A DNA stretch of 64,000 bases from Lycocorax pyrrhopterus obiensis (Eukaryota; Chordata; Aves; Passeriformes; Paradisaeidae). The DNA lies in the NCBI GenBank assembly GCA_014706295.1, contig JACSVZ010000037.1, positions 2,046,001-2,110,000 of the forward strand, read 5' to 3'. Both the position numbers and the translations under genes were made by a program. Positions 10,171-22,145 of this stretch are shown one piece after another; the first letter of the stretch is position 1, and the number at the start of each line of letters is the position of its first letter. The notes below the pieces were generated by a model, which saw nothing but the letters and a program-made list of their open reading frames with translations, was not told the origin of the DNA and made no database searches.

Positions 10171-11200
10171 AATAGGGGAAGCAGGTGAGGTTATCAATGA
10201 CAGCCTGAAGGGATGGTACAGACTTTGGGTCCATAATATGAGAGACCCAAAAGAAAACTGTAGTCGGTGTCTGGCCTGAAGTACCAGAACTGGACACAAC
10301 CTGTACCTACTGCCCAGGCTTTGGTTAGGTTTGATGCACCTCCAGAACGCACAAGGATAAAAGGTTTGCCTGAAATGGGATTTCCTGGCCTCTCCTCTCC
10401 TCAGGCCACCTCTTCTGCCAATCCCAACACCCTGAACTGGGAAGGCATCACAGAGCAAACGCCCTCTCAAAGTAGATTTTAGATATAAACTGATGATCTC
10501 ACCCAGTTCAACCCCTCCCCTAACCCCCAACCTGCTCAGAGCAGATCTGCCCCGTTGCATTGCCCTTGACTCTCTGCCTGATCAAGAAAAACAGAGGAAA
10601 CCCCTCCAAAGCCCTGACCCCTCTGATGGCACCACCATCACATCCCCAGAGCACAGATCTGACCAAATAAAGAGATGGAAAAATGACACTGTCAGAAGGC
10701 TTCCTGGTTAGATGAAGCCCCAGATATTGTTAGTCAGCCACTAGACTGAGACATCAGAATATAAAGGAGACTAAAAGAAACTGTCACCACCTATTGCTAA
10801 AATTGTCTTCCACCTCCTGTTTCAGCCAGTCTGCATGTCACTGCTTCTTTGGAGGGAATTATCTCGGAAAGAAAATCCTGCTCTTCCTTTTATTGGAAGG
10901 GAAACCTCTCAGACACTCCCCCCTTTTTACGGAGCACATTCTCGCAGACATTCGCCACAAAGGAGCACCGAGAGCACAGCAGCAAAAGGGACTTCATTTG
11001 TGTCCTTGCCCTCAGCCCCATGCCCAGCTCGTGTTTAGCTCAACCACACATGCCAGGGCATAAAGGATTCCTGGTGGCACCTCTGAGGTGGCATTTCCCC
11101 CGCTCTGCCCTGTGCCAGCACTTCCCAGCCTCTCCAGAGCAATGCACGAAACGCCTTTTTCTGTTCGGATAATTCCTCATTTTACCCCAAAGGCCTCGCG
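10171..11200. other. unique intergenic DNA, no gene seen
   Basis: No convincing coding frame or repeat. A TATA-like 'aatataaagg' near 10760 stands alone, and I do not call a promoter on it. Confidence 0.5.
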
Positions 11201-11470
11201 CTGCACCCTATACATTTATTATAAACTCGGTGTCTTAAGCCAAAACATTAATTGCATCTTCTAGTAAGGCAAAAAAAACCCCCGACCTCATTTAGGAATG
11301 TATTCATTAAGGGCCTGATTGACACGGCCAGAACCAGGGGGTTAAATTGAAGCCGGAGCGGAGGCCGGAGCGCTGGGAGCCGCGAGCATTGAGCTGCAGC
11401 AATCTCACCTCTCTGTGGTTTATCTCCGCTACTCGGATAATTTATCCTCCTCACGGCAAGACAAAAAGGG
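11201..11470. promoter_or_regulatory. enhancer-like block with PBX/MEIS-type motif (candidate)
   Basis: A repeat-free block carries TAATTG near 11250 and TGATTGACA at 11316-11324. The latter matches nine positions of the TGATTGACAG site bound by PBX-MEIS complexes. Function is inferred; no conservation data are available. Confidence 0.28.
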
Positions 11471-12949
11471 AACTTGGCAGAGGGGGCAAGACAAAAGTAG
11501 ACATTTTGTAACTGCTAAGTGCTAGCGTTTCTGAAGATAATTTTTGCAAAAGGTTTCTAAACAGCCCCTGTCAGCCAAGTTGTATTTTGTTATTTCAAAA
11601 AGTGACTGTGGGAGTCTAATCCAGTTCAAGCCCTTTTTAAATTTTAATGGAAATGCTCATACACAAAGGACAAAAAAAAATGTTTAGCTGCTGTTAGATA
11701 TTCAGGAAATCTAAATCTAATTTGCCCTCCTAATCAGCACTTCGATCTCAGCAGTGCCTGTTGTTTCTCTGTTTCCTTATTGCAATTTCAACTGCAGCAT
11801 CTATTTTCCATCAAAATACAGTTCTGTATAGACAATTCTACACAGAGCTCAAAATACAGCTTGAACCACAGGGAAAAAAAGGAGATTTTCTTGAAAAACA
11901 AGCCCATGGTAATATTGCTTTGACTTAGAAGTGTGGGGAAGCGTGGAATAATGAAAAAAAAGGATTATATCCATCAACAACAAAGTGGCCTTTTGTTTCT
12001 ACACTTAGGGGAGATGATAAACATCTGCAGATCAAGCCACAGCCTCCCTGAAACAGGTGTGCAAAGGACCTTTTTCAGTGGAAAAGGAGGAATGAGAGCT
12101 GATGGCTTCTGCCCAGGAAAGACAAGGACACGGGACCTGGGACAGAGCTGCCCTGAGAGGACATCCCTGTCCCATCCATGGAACAGCAGGACCAGAAGAA
12201 ATTCCAGGAGAGAAATGTGAGTGCTGAAATGAAATAAATGCTCAGAGGTACAAAAGAAACACAATTCCTGTGCCAAAAGCCAGGCAGAAGCTCCTGGGCC
12301 TATGGAGCTGAGGCGAAGGGAAGGACAGGGCCCGTCAGGGTCAGGAACAGAAGAGACTCGCCCTACAATCCTCTGCTCCCACTGCCCTAACTCCAGGCTG
12401 CAGAAATTTTGAGCCTCACTAATTATGGATAATCCTACAAAAAATGAAGCTCATCAGGAAACCAGACAGAGGACCTCCTTCATCGCCCAGCTTGGAGGGC
12501 TCAGCAGACTGCAAGGTGCATGAGGAGACACAGGATGAGGTGTTCTGTCCATCCTCTGGTTTATACAGAGCTTTAGTCAAACTCCCTAAAGTTTGCCAGC
12601 AACACAGCAAACTTAAGCAGTAGCTGTAACGTTATTAAAATTGTGGGTTATTAAAATAATCCCACAGCAGGAAAGCAAGCTGAGGGATGAGGCCACAGCT
12701 GAAGATGTCTTTGGTTGGATTTTAGTTTGGGTTAGGAGCTAAGATTTCACAGTAAAAAGATCACAGCTCTTAAAGGAAGTAGATGAGGAAAAAGGGATGG
12801 AGAACCTAAAGCCATTGGAACTCTGGATTGCCATACACAGAGAATTCCTCAAAAACCTGTGCAACAAACTCTGGAAACGAGCCCACGATTTGGCTTGAGA
12901 GAAATTTTTCCCCAAACCAAACGCTATTCATTTACCTAAAGTGCATTCC
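11471..12949. other. unique intergenic DNA, AT-rich in its first half
   Basis: No gene or transposon is recognised. The part from 11500 to 11900 is AT-rich and could be an extension of the preceding enhancer-like block. Confidence 0.45.
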
Positions 12950-13100
12950 CAAGCAATCACCAGCCCACAGACCTTAACCTATTTCCGAGGCAATAATGGA
13001 ATTAGATTTGAATCAAAGTTCAGCGCCTTTGATAAGCCTGTGCTCTCACTTTGCCCCAGGCAACACTGTGCCTCTTATTAAAGCCTTGTCCTGGTTCTGA
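12950..13100. promoter_or_regulatory. enhancer-like block with inverted TCF/LEF cores (candidate)
   Basis: ATCAAAG at 13012-13018 and its reverse complement CTTTGAT at 13027-13033 face each other across an 8-bp spacer, in a repeat-free segment. ATCAAAG is the core recognised by TCF/LEF factors and is close to SOX cores. Function is not shown by sequence alone. Confidence 0.28.
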
Positions 13101-13707
13101 GCTGATGAATCACTGCACAGATAGCAGTGGGGTTTAGGCAGACTCTGTTATCTAACCCAGTGTCCACGGGCAGGTTTCATCCTAACCCCACGTGCAGCTG
13201 TGGGGCCGGATGCAAAGGATGGTGCTGATTATCCCAGTGATCCCTGCAGGTTTCAGTTCTGGCTGCTGGGATACAGAGGAGAAAAGACCTGCAGAGATCC
13301 TGGGGGTGCACCCAGATCTGAGCCCTGGCACTGGGCACCCACTTCCCCAACTCCAGTCCTGACACTGGAGCAGGAATGAACCCCCAAAGTGTCCCCAGGA
13401 GCTCCCTGGATACATCAGGGCCTCCGTGTTGAGAATTCTGCCGAGCTCGTGGTGGTATCGCTGCTTTTTTGATGCAGGTTTTTGCAATTCTCTAATTATC
13501 CTTAAAAAAGAAATCTTAAAAATGCATTTATAAAAGCCTGAAAAATTCCCTCAGCAGCTCTGTGATAGGAACACACCAGAAGAAAATCCCCTGAGCTTGT
13601 TCACAGCATAAACACAGCCACACACTGGGGGTTGTTGCAATGAAACGGAAAATGTTTAAAGGAGTGAAAAAACCTCAGAAAATCTTTTGAATGTATTTAA
13701 AAATATT
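13101..13707. other. unique intergenic DNA, no gene seen
   Basis: No repeat or coding signal is recognised before the next CR1. Confidence 0.5.
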
Positions 13708-13962
13708 ATAGAATCACAGAATGGTTTGAGCTGGAAGGGACCTTAAAGGTCTTTTAGTTCCAAATCCTTGACAAGGACAGGGACACCTTCCACTATCCCA
13801 GATTGCTCCAAGCCCTGTCCAACCTGGCCTTGGACACTTCCAGGAATCCAGGGGCAGCCACAGCTTCTCTGGGCACCCTGTGCCAGGGCCTCCCCACCCT
13901 CACAGGAAAGAATTCCTTCCAGTATTCAATCCAAATTTCCCCCTTTTCAGCCTGAAAAATGA
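13708..13962 (-). mobile_element. CR1 3' end, antisense
   Basis: It opens with the reverse-complement tail 'atagaatcacagaatggttt', then 'ggaagggaccttaaag', 'ggccttggacacttccag' and 'gcctccccaccctcacag'. About 255 bp remain; the element is heavily 5'-truncated. Confidence 0.92.
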
Positions 13963-15267
13963 TGACACTCTTTCTAAGAATGTATAACTGATAAATTTCA
14001 TTAATATCTTTCAGCTGCTTGCGTTAAACTATTTCAATGTACTGCTGCATAGGATCCTTCTTACTGTGAAATTCTGCGTGATACATTTACCCTCAAGAGA
14101 AAACACTTCATTTTAAAAGTTGCAACCACTTACTTTCTTCGACAAAAATGATTCTTTCGAGCTGCCTCATGACAAGACAACTCTCCCCTGCCTTCAGCTG
14201 AGGGCACAGGATCAGATTATTAAATACTGGGATTCCCAAACAGCCCTTTGGGAAGGGTCAGGGCTGCCCAGTGCCACATCCCTGTTGGAGGAAGGACAGC
14301 TCGGTGGGGTGACAAAAGCCAGGAAAAGGGCACAGAAAGCAACACCCCCATGGGCCACTCGCTGTGACACACAACTGCTGGGCCATAAACCCGACTGTGT
14401 GACAAACAACCCCAGGACAAGTGAGGAGGGAACACTCCTTCGCTTCCCCATCGCTGCTATCATGAGAAAATGTCATATAAAGTAACTCTTGTTCGTGTCC
14501 TTTATCCTCAAATTTATAACTGTCTCCGACAGCGCAGTCAAGGGTGAAGGTTATTTGTGTCATACTTGCCAAGAAAGTGCCCCTTTCAACACTTAAGGAA
14601 CACAGTCAAACTACAGATAAAGGAGCAGACAAAAAAGATTCTGTCTTTCCCGAGTATTATTTATCTCCTCTATGTTCTTTGTTTCCCTAATGGTGGAGAT
14701 ACCAGCCAGAGTGGGATTCACAGACGTAAATCCTTGAACCCAAGTGTGTAATTTAATTTTCTTTCATTTGGAGCTAACATCAGATGGGGATCCCAAGGGT
14801 CAGAGCTGAAGCTCACCCTTCTGAAATGCTCCGGTGTTCTTTTTTTCCAAGAAATTGGTCTCAAATTGATACTTAGAAAATAAAATCAAAATAAAATAAA
14901 ATTGGGGGCAAAGTTTATGGTAAAATTCTCTATGGGAAGGTCAGCTGGACCAAATATTATTGGGGTTTTTCTTAGTCACGTAAAGTTTGTCAATAAGAAA
15001 GAGCTGTTATAACTCCCAGTGTGTTGAATACAATGTTTAGAGACACTGACTCTGCTTCCAAGGCACTTCCCGTTTCCAGCCATGGCCATTCAATTCCTGG
15101 CTTTGAAATGGCTTCAGCCCCTGGCACAGTCACCCAGGACCCTCTCCTGGTGGTCTCCGTTTTGTTATTCCCATGCCAGCCCCACCTGGGTGGAGGGATG
15201 GGCAGGAGCCCCGCAGTGCTCACGGAGGAGCTGCAGGAGCTCAGAGCCACAGCTCGCCTCTTTCAGG
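13963..15267. other. unique intergenic DNA, no gene seen
   Basis: No supported gene. A short A/T-rich AAAATAAAAT-type run lies near 14876-14902. Confidence 0.5.
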
Positions 15268-15691
15268 GAATTCACGGAATGGTTTGGGATGGAAGGGACA
15301 TTAAAGATCAATTTGTTCCACCCCTGCCATGGGCAGGGACACCTTCCACTATCCCAGGTTGCTCCAAGCCCCGTCCAGCCTGGCCTTGGACACTTCCAGG
15401 GATCCAGGGGCAGCCACAGCTGCTCTGGGCACCCTGTGCCAGGGCCTCCCCACCCTTACAGGGAACAATTCTTTCCCAATATCCCATCTATCCCTGCCCT
15501 CTGGCAGTGGGAAGCCATTCCCTGTGTCCTGTCCCTCCATCCCTTGTCCTAAGTCCCTCTCCAGCTCCTCTGGAGCCCCTTTAGGCCCTGGAAGGAGCTC
15601 TAAGATCACCCCAGAGCCTTCTCTTCTCCAGGTGAGCACCCCCAGCTCTCCCAGCCTGGCTCTGTGGCAGAGCTGTTCCAGAGGTGTTCCA
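15268..15691 (-). mobile_element. CR1 3' end, antisense
   Basis: It starts 'attcacggaatggtttggga' and carries 'cctgccatgggcagggacac', 'cttggacacttccaggg' and 'ggcctccccacccttacagg'. It then extends to the 'ccttctcttctccagg' and 'cagcctggctctgtggcaga' segments, so about 420 bp remain. No intact ORF. Confidence 0.92.
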
Positions 15692-15764
15692 CTCTGCATC
15701 AGATTGCCTGGCACAACAAGGCATTTACATCAAGATTAGATCATTTTTTCCCTCGTGCCACTGC

Positions 15765-16060
15765 CGTTTCCGAAGGGATTCCCGGTGTTTGTGAGGGCCG
15801 GGCCGCGGGAGGGCCGGGATGCAGGGAGCGATCCCTGTGCCCGCGCGGGGGCCGGGCCCTCTGCTAATAACACGGCTAAGACAGTTAATAAGGCTCCCGA
15901 TGAATGATTAGGATGGATTTCTGCACTGCTAATTTCCGTAACTATCACTCCCTGAAAGACAGCTCCAGGGATTTCGGGCCCGGGGTGCCTCTGTCTCTGC
16001 GAACACAGAGCCGCTTTATCCGCCCGCGCTTCAAATTGGCGGATCCCCTTTCACTGACCT
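15765..16060. other. CpG-rich patch with embedded AT-rich core
   Basis: CG dinucleotides are locally dense near 15770-15860 (e.g. GGGCCGGGCCGCGGGAGGG) and 15975-16045, well above the surrounding sequence. Between them, 15862-15960 is AT-rich with TAATAA, TTAATAAG and GATTAGG cores. This could be a small CpG island at an enhancer or an unannotated promoter. No exon or splice context is visible. Confidence 0.4.
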
Positions 16061-16260
16061 AATGTGCACTGCACTTTAAAATGATACAATATTTTGAAAC
16101 ATGCAACTGCTTTGCTGATACCGTCTGTGCCTAAAAGCCTCAGTGCAGCTCCAACAATGCCTCGGATCTCCTGCTTTGGGAGGTAACACAAAGCCTTGGC
16201 ATGTGCACCGTGGGCTGGTTTTTGGCCATGGTTTTGGGCCTTCGGGTGGGGATCTTCTTC

Positions 16261-16699
16261 TGATGCCTTAGGTTTTAACTTTTATATTTTTCAAATCCTG
16301 CACTGCCCAGTGTGTAACTCTGAAGTTTCTTGTAGCCTGTTAATTTCTGTTCTCTCGTGCTGGGCGGACATAACAAAGCCTCTCTGGGCCTGCTCTCCAA
16401 GGACACCCAGACCCTCCTAGGCCCAAAAAGTATAAACCAAAGAGCCTCTGAGAGGGGGGCAAGCTGAGGGGAATGACATGATTAAACTGAAGCTTTAATT
16501 GGAGAATTAACCCTGATATGCAAATGAATCGAACCTATAAAAGTGTGAAGAACTCTTGACCTGTTGTCCATCTTGGAGTCCACCTTGGCAAGAGCCTCTG
16601 GCTCCCCAGGGGTACCTTTGAAGGCCTTTCAAATAAATACTGACCTTATTCCCTTATTCTTGTCTAGTCTCTGTTTCTAGGAGGCCTCTTCAGGCATCA
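16261..16699 (+). mobile_element. solo LTR, same family as copy A, copy B
   Basis: A 439-bp element starts TGATGCCTTA and ends AGGCATCA, an 8-bp terminal inverted repeat. It is flanked by its own 4-bp duplication, CTTC (16257-16260 and 16700-16703). It aligns end to end with copy A in the same orientation, at roughly 80-85% identity by eye, and keeps the octamer (16518-16525), TATAAAAG (16536-16543) and AATAAA (16632-16637). The different target duplications show two independent insertions, not the two ends of one provirus. Confidence 0.93.
16518..16543 (+). promoter_or_regulatory. LTR copy B core promoter (octamer plus TATA)
   Basis: ATGCAAAT and TATAAAAG have the same order and spacing as in copy A, in a segment less diverged than the rest of the LTR. 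Confidence 0.7.
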
Positions 16700-18779
16700 C
16701 TTCCACGGGGAGAGCAGGGCCTTGCTCCCACCCCAGAGCTGCATTCCCACAGCCCCTAGGGCGGGATCCATCATTGCCACGTGGCCGTCACAGCTGGGTT
16801 GTGTCCCCATGTCACACCGTGACAACGCCAACCCCTTTTCTGCCACTCTTTGCACAAGGGGCTTGTGGCCTGTTGGCTCTGAAATGGCACAGAGGGGTCC
16901 TGAGCTGTGCTCAGCTTCAGCCACACACCTGAATGAGGACCAAAACAGGTCTGGAAATTATTCTGCACAAAGCTGAGGGATGTGGGGTGACAAACTCCAC
17001 ACGCATTGGCCAGGAAGGGAACAGAGGCTGTGTCAGTGCAGAGCAGGAGAGAGAGATCTGTATTCCCTCACACACATACTCATTGCAGGCCCCCTCCTCA
17101 CTAAAAAGGCTCATTTTAGGCCAAAACAGACATTTTGACACAGTCCAATTTTGTGAACAACTTGTTGGACAGGTTTGTTGCTCACTCCACTGTAAGCCAA
17201 AAAACCGGAATTAATTTTTCTCCATCTCCATTCAACCCACAATGTGCAGACACCTTCACTCAGCCCTGATTTTAGGAGAACCTAAAGCTGAACCTGTCCC
17301 ATAAATTTTCCTTTTCAAAGATCTTTCCTACATTATTGACCTCTTTGAATTCTCTGTAGTGATCATCAACCCCCAAATTATTATCAGGAATTTAACCTGG
17401 GATTCTGGAGGCAAACCAAGAAAAAGCCATCCCAAAGCCAAGGACTGCATGGATTATTCCGAGTGCTACTGCTGGGTTTAAGCAGCCCTCGTGGATCCCA
17501 GGAAGAATTCAAGATTAAAACACCAAGTCATACTTGAAGAGGTGTTTATACACACAGATGACACTACGTGCAAGCTACTGATGCATTATATTAAACAAAG
17601 TGTATTTTCATTAATTACTTATTGCCATTTTCCCGCTCTGAGTTGGGACATGGCAGTGAAAATACCTGAGAGCTTGAGACAATGTCCAAGTTTCTGTCAG
17701 AACGGAATGTAATTAGTGCAAATTAAGCAGCATCCTGAGAAGGAGGAGGTCAGGGAGAACTGGCAGGGTCGAACTGGGTCATTACAAAGCATTTTTATAG
17801 CCAGGCAAGCAGGAGGGATCCCAAGTTACCTATTGCTGCTGTGTCTGAACTCCCCCTGCATCCCAGACATGCTTTTCCACGCAGCTCAGGACCAGGATCT
17901 ATCGATTTTATTGTCAGCAGCCAAAGAGCTGTGGATTAAAACTGTAAAAAATCATCACAGTTCCTCTTTTCTTCGTTTAAATTTTGAATTCTAAAATTGG
18001 GAGAAACAAAGTGGGCTCATCAAAACCCCATGGGCTGTCGTTACATTTCTGCGCTGGGTTTTGTGGCACTTGGTGGCTCAGGAGGAAAAGCCTTAAAGCT
18101 TATTTATCTACAAATGGGAATGTCCAAGTGAGGCACCACAAATTTACCCTAAAACCTCCACTCTTTGCCTTGGCTGAAGGCTTGGAAATGATGAACACTC
18201 ATGGGGACACCTTGATCAGCCTTCAGAGAGTTCCAAAACTTTGCCTCAGAGATGATATCTGAATATTTAGGGTAGAATTACCGGTTTTAGAGATACGTGT
18301 GCACACACACGTGTCTGTCTGTCACACGTGTGTCTGGGGACACAGATGTACAGGGGTGGCACTGCAGGTACCAGCTGTTGGCCATCCCAGTTTTCTGGGT
18401 TAGGATTTCCACAAGAAAAGGCTCTGTCCTGCTACTTTCGTGTTATTTCCCAGCCTGCTTTGCAGCCACGTGAATTGTTTGGCACCCCAAAAACCCTCCT
18501 TTACAATCATCCAGTCCTTAAGGAGTTACAGCCACTACACATTGGTTTTGTAGGATCATCCTCCTGAGCATTTCCCACCATGCTGAGGTCTAAGGAAACT
18601 ACTCCGGATTTCTGTCAGTGCAGCAAAACTCAGAGTTTGGTGTGTCCAGTGAACAGGGACCTTCTGACCTGCAGAGAAGCACCTCCCACACCCTCCCTGC
18701 AGACGAAATGGTGCTGGACCCTCTGTGGAACAACTGTCCCGGAGAAAAGCTCCACAGCCCATCAGGCATCCAGCCCATG
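16700..18779. other. unique intergenic DNA with an E-box pair
   Basis: No gene is seen. At 18296-18335 a GT/CA-rich stretch holds two CACGTG E-boxes (18308-18313 and 18325-18330) 17 bp apart. Confidence 0.5.
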
Positions 18780-18985
18780 GAATCACAGAATCATTGAGGT
18801 GGGAAAAGAGGTTCCAAAAGACCATCAAGTCCAACCTGATCCTCACCTTGTCATCAGTCCAGAGCACTGAGTGCCACATCCAGTCCTTCCCTGAACTTCT
18901 CCAAGGATGGGCACTCCAGCACCTCCCTGGCAGCCCCTTCCAAAGCCTGACCACCTTTTCAGTGAAGAAATTTCTCCTGAAAATC
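18780..18985 (-). mobile_element. CR1 3' end, antisense, second 3'-end type
   Basis: It opens 'gaatcacagaatcattgagg' and continues 'accatcaagtccaacctgat' and 'gatgggcactccagcacctc'. The tail ('cattgaggtgggaaaagagg') differs from the 'ggtttgggttggaaggg' type, so it belongs to a different CR1 subgroup, shared with the 25625 copy. Confidence 0.9.
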
Positions 18986-19409
18986 TTGGACCAAAGTCAG
19001 TGGGATTTGGAGAGCACCGTTCTCCCAGGCCCATGTGAAATCTCTGGAAGTGGAAGCTGCGCTGGTTGGACTGGAAGCTGTTCTGAAGGCAACTAAAAGA
19101 ATTTTGATGTGTGATGCTGGGAAGGCCCTTCATGGTGGATAATGGCCCTGTCTGTTTTCCATAGAGCAGCACAAGCAGCAGGCTCTTCTCACAGGCCAGC
19201 GACAGCTTCTACAAATTATTCCTTTCTGTCTTACTGGGATTTTACCTCTCGGAAAAGTTCCAGGGTGAGAGGGATGGAGATGAAGAAGACAACTCTGAGC
19301 AACTCAAGCTTCCCCTGCCTTCCTCCCCAGCAGCTGCTCAGCCCAGGATCTCTGTGCTATAGACTTTTTCCTGCCTCTGACAAAACACTAAAAACCCCTC
19401 CAGCATGAC
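18986..19409. other. unique intergenic DNA, no gene seen
   Basis: No repeat or coding signal is recognised after the CR1. Confidence 0.45.
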
Positions 19410-19990
19410 AACAAAAAAATAAATATCAAAAGAACATTTGAAGAGCTCAATAAATTGATCATATTCTGCTGAACCTTCACCCTTGTAACGATAGTACCAT
19501 TTAAATGCTAATGTCATTTTTAAAAAAGTCAATTACAGGAGTTTTAAAGTAATGGAGTCAGCAGTCTCGATGTAAATCTGTTATATTAATCTGCTCCCTA
19601 CACTGTATCCATGGGCACTGATGCATTCACCCCCTTTTCCCTGGAGGGAATGTTCCCTCGCAGTGGTACCAGTAATTGAATCAAGTTGATACAGACACCA
19701 AAAATATTGTAAGTCTTGTAGGTAATGAAAAGCATATGTTGATAAAGCCAGTTGCTGTAATTTTGGATAGAAGAGCACTGACATTTGGGAAGTTCAACAT
19801 TAGAATTAACCCTTTGATGATGAAGTGACCTGAAATTGTCTTTATGAACTCTGCTAATTTCACGAAGAAAAACTGCTTGAAATCAGCCATGAGACAGCTG
19901 AGATCCTCTGCCTCCCATTTTCCCTGCTTCTCCCAACTAAATTCACTTCCATAAAGACTTTTGCAAATTTTTTTTTCAAACTGGTTCAGA
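19410..19990. promoter_or_regulatory. AT-rich enhancer-like block (candidate)
   Basis: About 580 bp of repeat-free AT-rich sequence has multiple TAAT/ATTA cores and a balanced, non-decayed look. No reading frame longer than about 110 codons is present. A conserved element is a guess from texture. Confidence 0.22.
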
Positions 19991-20197
19991 CAAAACATAA
20001 CAGGATCAGAAAACAAACCTTGCTCAGGTCCAAACTAATTTCTGCACCTTTTGCAGGCCTAAAGAAGCTGGAATATCACAGCAAAAGAGATGTTTGGGTT
20101 GTGCTGCTTAGGGAGCTGAATGGATGCAGCAGAAATCTCCAGGTGCCAGTCCCTACTCAGCAGATTTTGGGTGCAGTTTTAAACTGAACAGAGTCAG

Positions 20198-20275
20198 AGA
20201 ATCATAAAATTTTTGTTGGAAAAGTACTCCAAGATTATCAAGCCCAACCTTTGATTGATGTCCAATACCAGGTAC
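20198..20275 (-). mobile_element. short CR1 3' tail, antisense
   Basis: 'agaatcataaaatttttgtt', 'ggaaaagtactccaagatta' and 'tcaagcccaacc' follow the tail order of the second CR1 type, but the copy is diverged and ends within about 80 bp. Confidence 0.7.
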
Positions 20276-22145
20276 ACACAAATGGTGTTTAGAAGCATCA
20301 AATAAACCCAAACCAGAACAAATTATCGTTTGAGGAGGGACTTTCAGTTGTGAACAAACTTGGATAAACCCCAACACTTTGCAGTTCCTCTGATCACGTT
20401 GGCCCATAACGAACCATTCAAGTTATTATTGCAGTGGGGTTCAAACAGATCCACAGCCTTCCCTACTCCCACAGCTCGTGAAATGTTTCTCGCATTAAAC
20501 AGGATTCATTCTGGTCCAGGGAAACAGGGGATAATGAACCCCAGGAGAGAGGCTGAACTCCCTGCCTGAGGTAAAATCACAAATACCTGCACCTACCTGT
20601 GCGTTCGCCCACGTACAAAGAGGTGCCATCATTTATGACAGAATTCAAAACCTGCTGAGAACTCCCAGACAGTCAGAGCGATCAGAAATAAAAGACTAAA
20701 CAAACGTATTTTTCTAAGTAGTAATAACAAGGGAATTGCATTCAGCACTGCTCTGAGGCAGAAAGAGAACTTCCAGATAAAATTGTCATGGAATCCATTC
20801 CGCTTGTCACATCAACACTGCACTGGGTTTGCTGGTAAGAAGGGGCTGATTAATGGTTCACCAAGATTTTCCTGCTTCTGCCTTTTGTGAATTGATTCTC
20901 AAGTGCAGGTCTAATAAAATTTCAGCCCATGTCACACACACGCCACAGAAATGTTTCCAGTGCCATCGTAAATCCGAACCGTTCGGAACAGGGTGCTCTC
21001 GGGGATTTTGTTGACTCTGCCACAGTTCAGGGGTTATAGGGATCCACAAATATGAAAACAAGGTTCGAGTTAAGCACAGAACTCAGGACATGTCTGACAG
21101 CATTTCCACATTCTCCGAGCTTCTGGAACTTCTCCTGAAATGCTGCAGAGAGTCTCTGGAGAAATCAATCCAGAATTTCAGAGAAGTTTTGTTACTGCCA
21201 AAGCAGCCGATATCCCTTCCCTCGGCGTTCCCATTCCTTGTGGAGCACATGGAGAAAGGGGCTAAGATCCCCCCGGCCTGGCTCCCACTGCACCAATGTC
21301 ACGGTGCCATTCCTCCTCTGAGAGACTCCCAGATATAACCAGGAATATGGGATCATCCAACAAGGCAAAACCTCCCCGTTAGCAATGCTGCTGCTGCTGA
21401 TGGCATGAGAAAAGTGATGTTTTTTCAACAGCTTTTGGAGTAATTGAATAAAGTGACTCACAAGGCAACATTTCGCTACTTCCAGAGAAATCTTCCTGTT
21501 AAATCTTTTGCTGTTTGGGCAAAACTGAAAATCTCCATTCTGGCACAAAATGGAGCTGTTTGAGCCCTAAAAACATTGCAGGGCTTTTTTGGGGGAGGGG
21601 GAGTTTTATTTGAGTATTTTGGTTTTAAACAAATGAACTCTGAAGCTGGATCTCGTTCCTACCGAATCTTCCCGCACAGCTCCACTCATAACACCCTGGA
21701 AGTCGCGTATCCAGGCACAGCTTATTCCATTGGAATAATAATTTCCGGAAAAGCGCTGCATTTTTGATGTAGACCCACTGTGGGGAACAGAACCCCAGCC
21801 CTTAAGGACCTGATAGAGACATAAAACCCTACAAGGCTCCTCTGAAACCAAACCCTCCTGGAAGCTGAGACTTCGGAAGAACAAGGAAAGGAAGGAAATT
21901 CTTCGAAGAGTGGCATGAACAGGAATGGTTCTTCCAATAAAAGAAATACCTGAAAGAAATCCTGGATTCGGGCTCCACGCTGGTTAATGGCAACATCTCT
22001 GACGAGAGATGGGAAATGTAAGTTTAAAAACGGGATTTTCCCTGTTCCAGAGGCAGGAGTGGGACACGGGGGATTGAGCCTTAAGGCAGTTCCGCGGCAG
22101 CGCCGAGAGGGGGAACCCTCGCCCAGGCCGAGCGCCCGGGGTGGA
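20276..22145. other. unique intergenic DNA, no gene seen
   Basis: No supported gene. A 17-bp near-palindrome, TTATTCCATTGGAATAA, lies at 21722-21738. CG density rises at 22080-22150, just before the G-rich satellite. Confidence 0.5.

Noticed and set aside
7904..16699. One complete provirus with the two LTRs as its ends
   Set aside because: The two LTRs have different target duplications (ACAA and CTTC), and the DNA between them has no retroviral gag, pol or env features.
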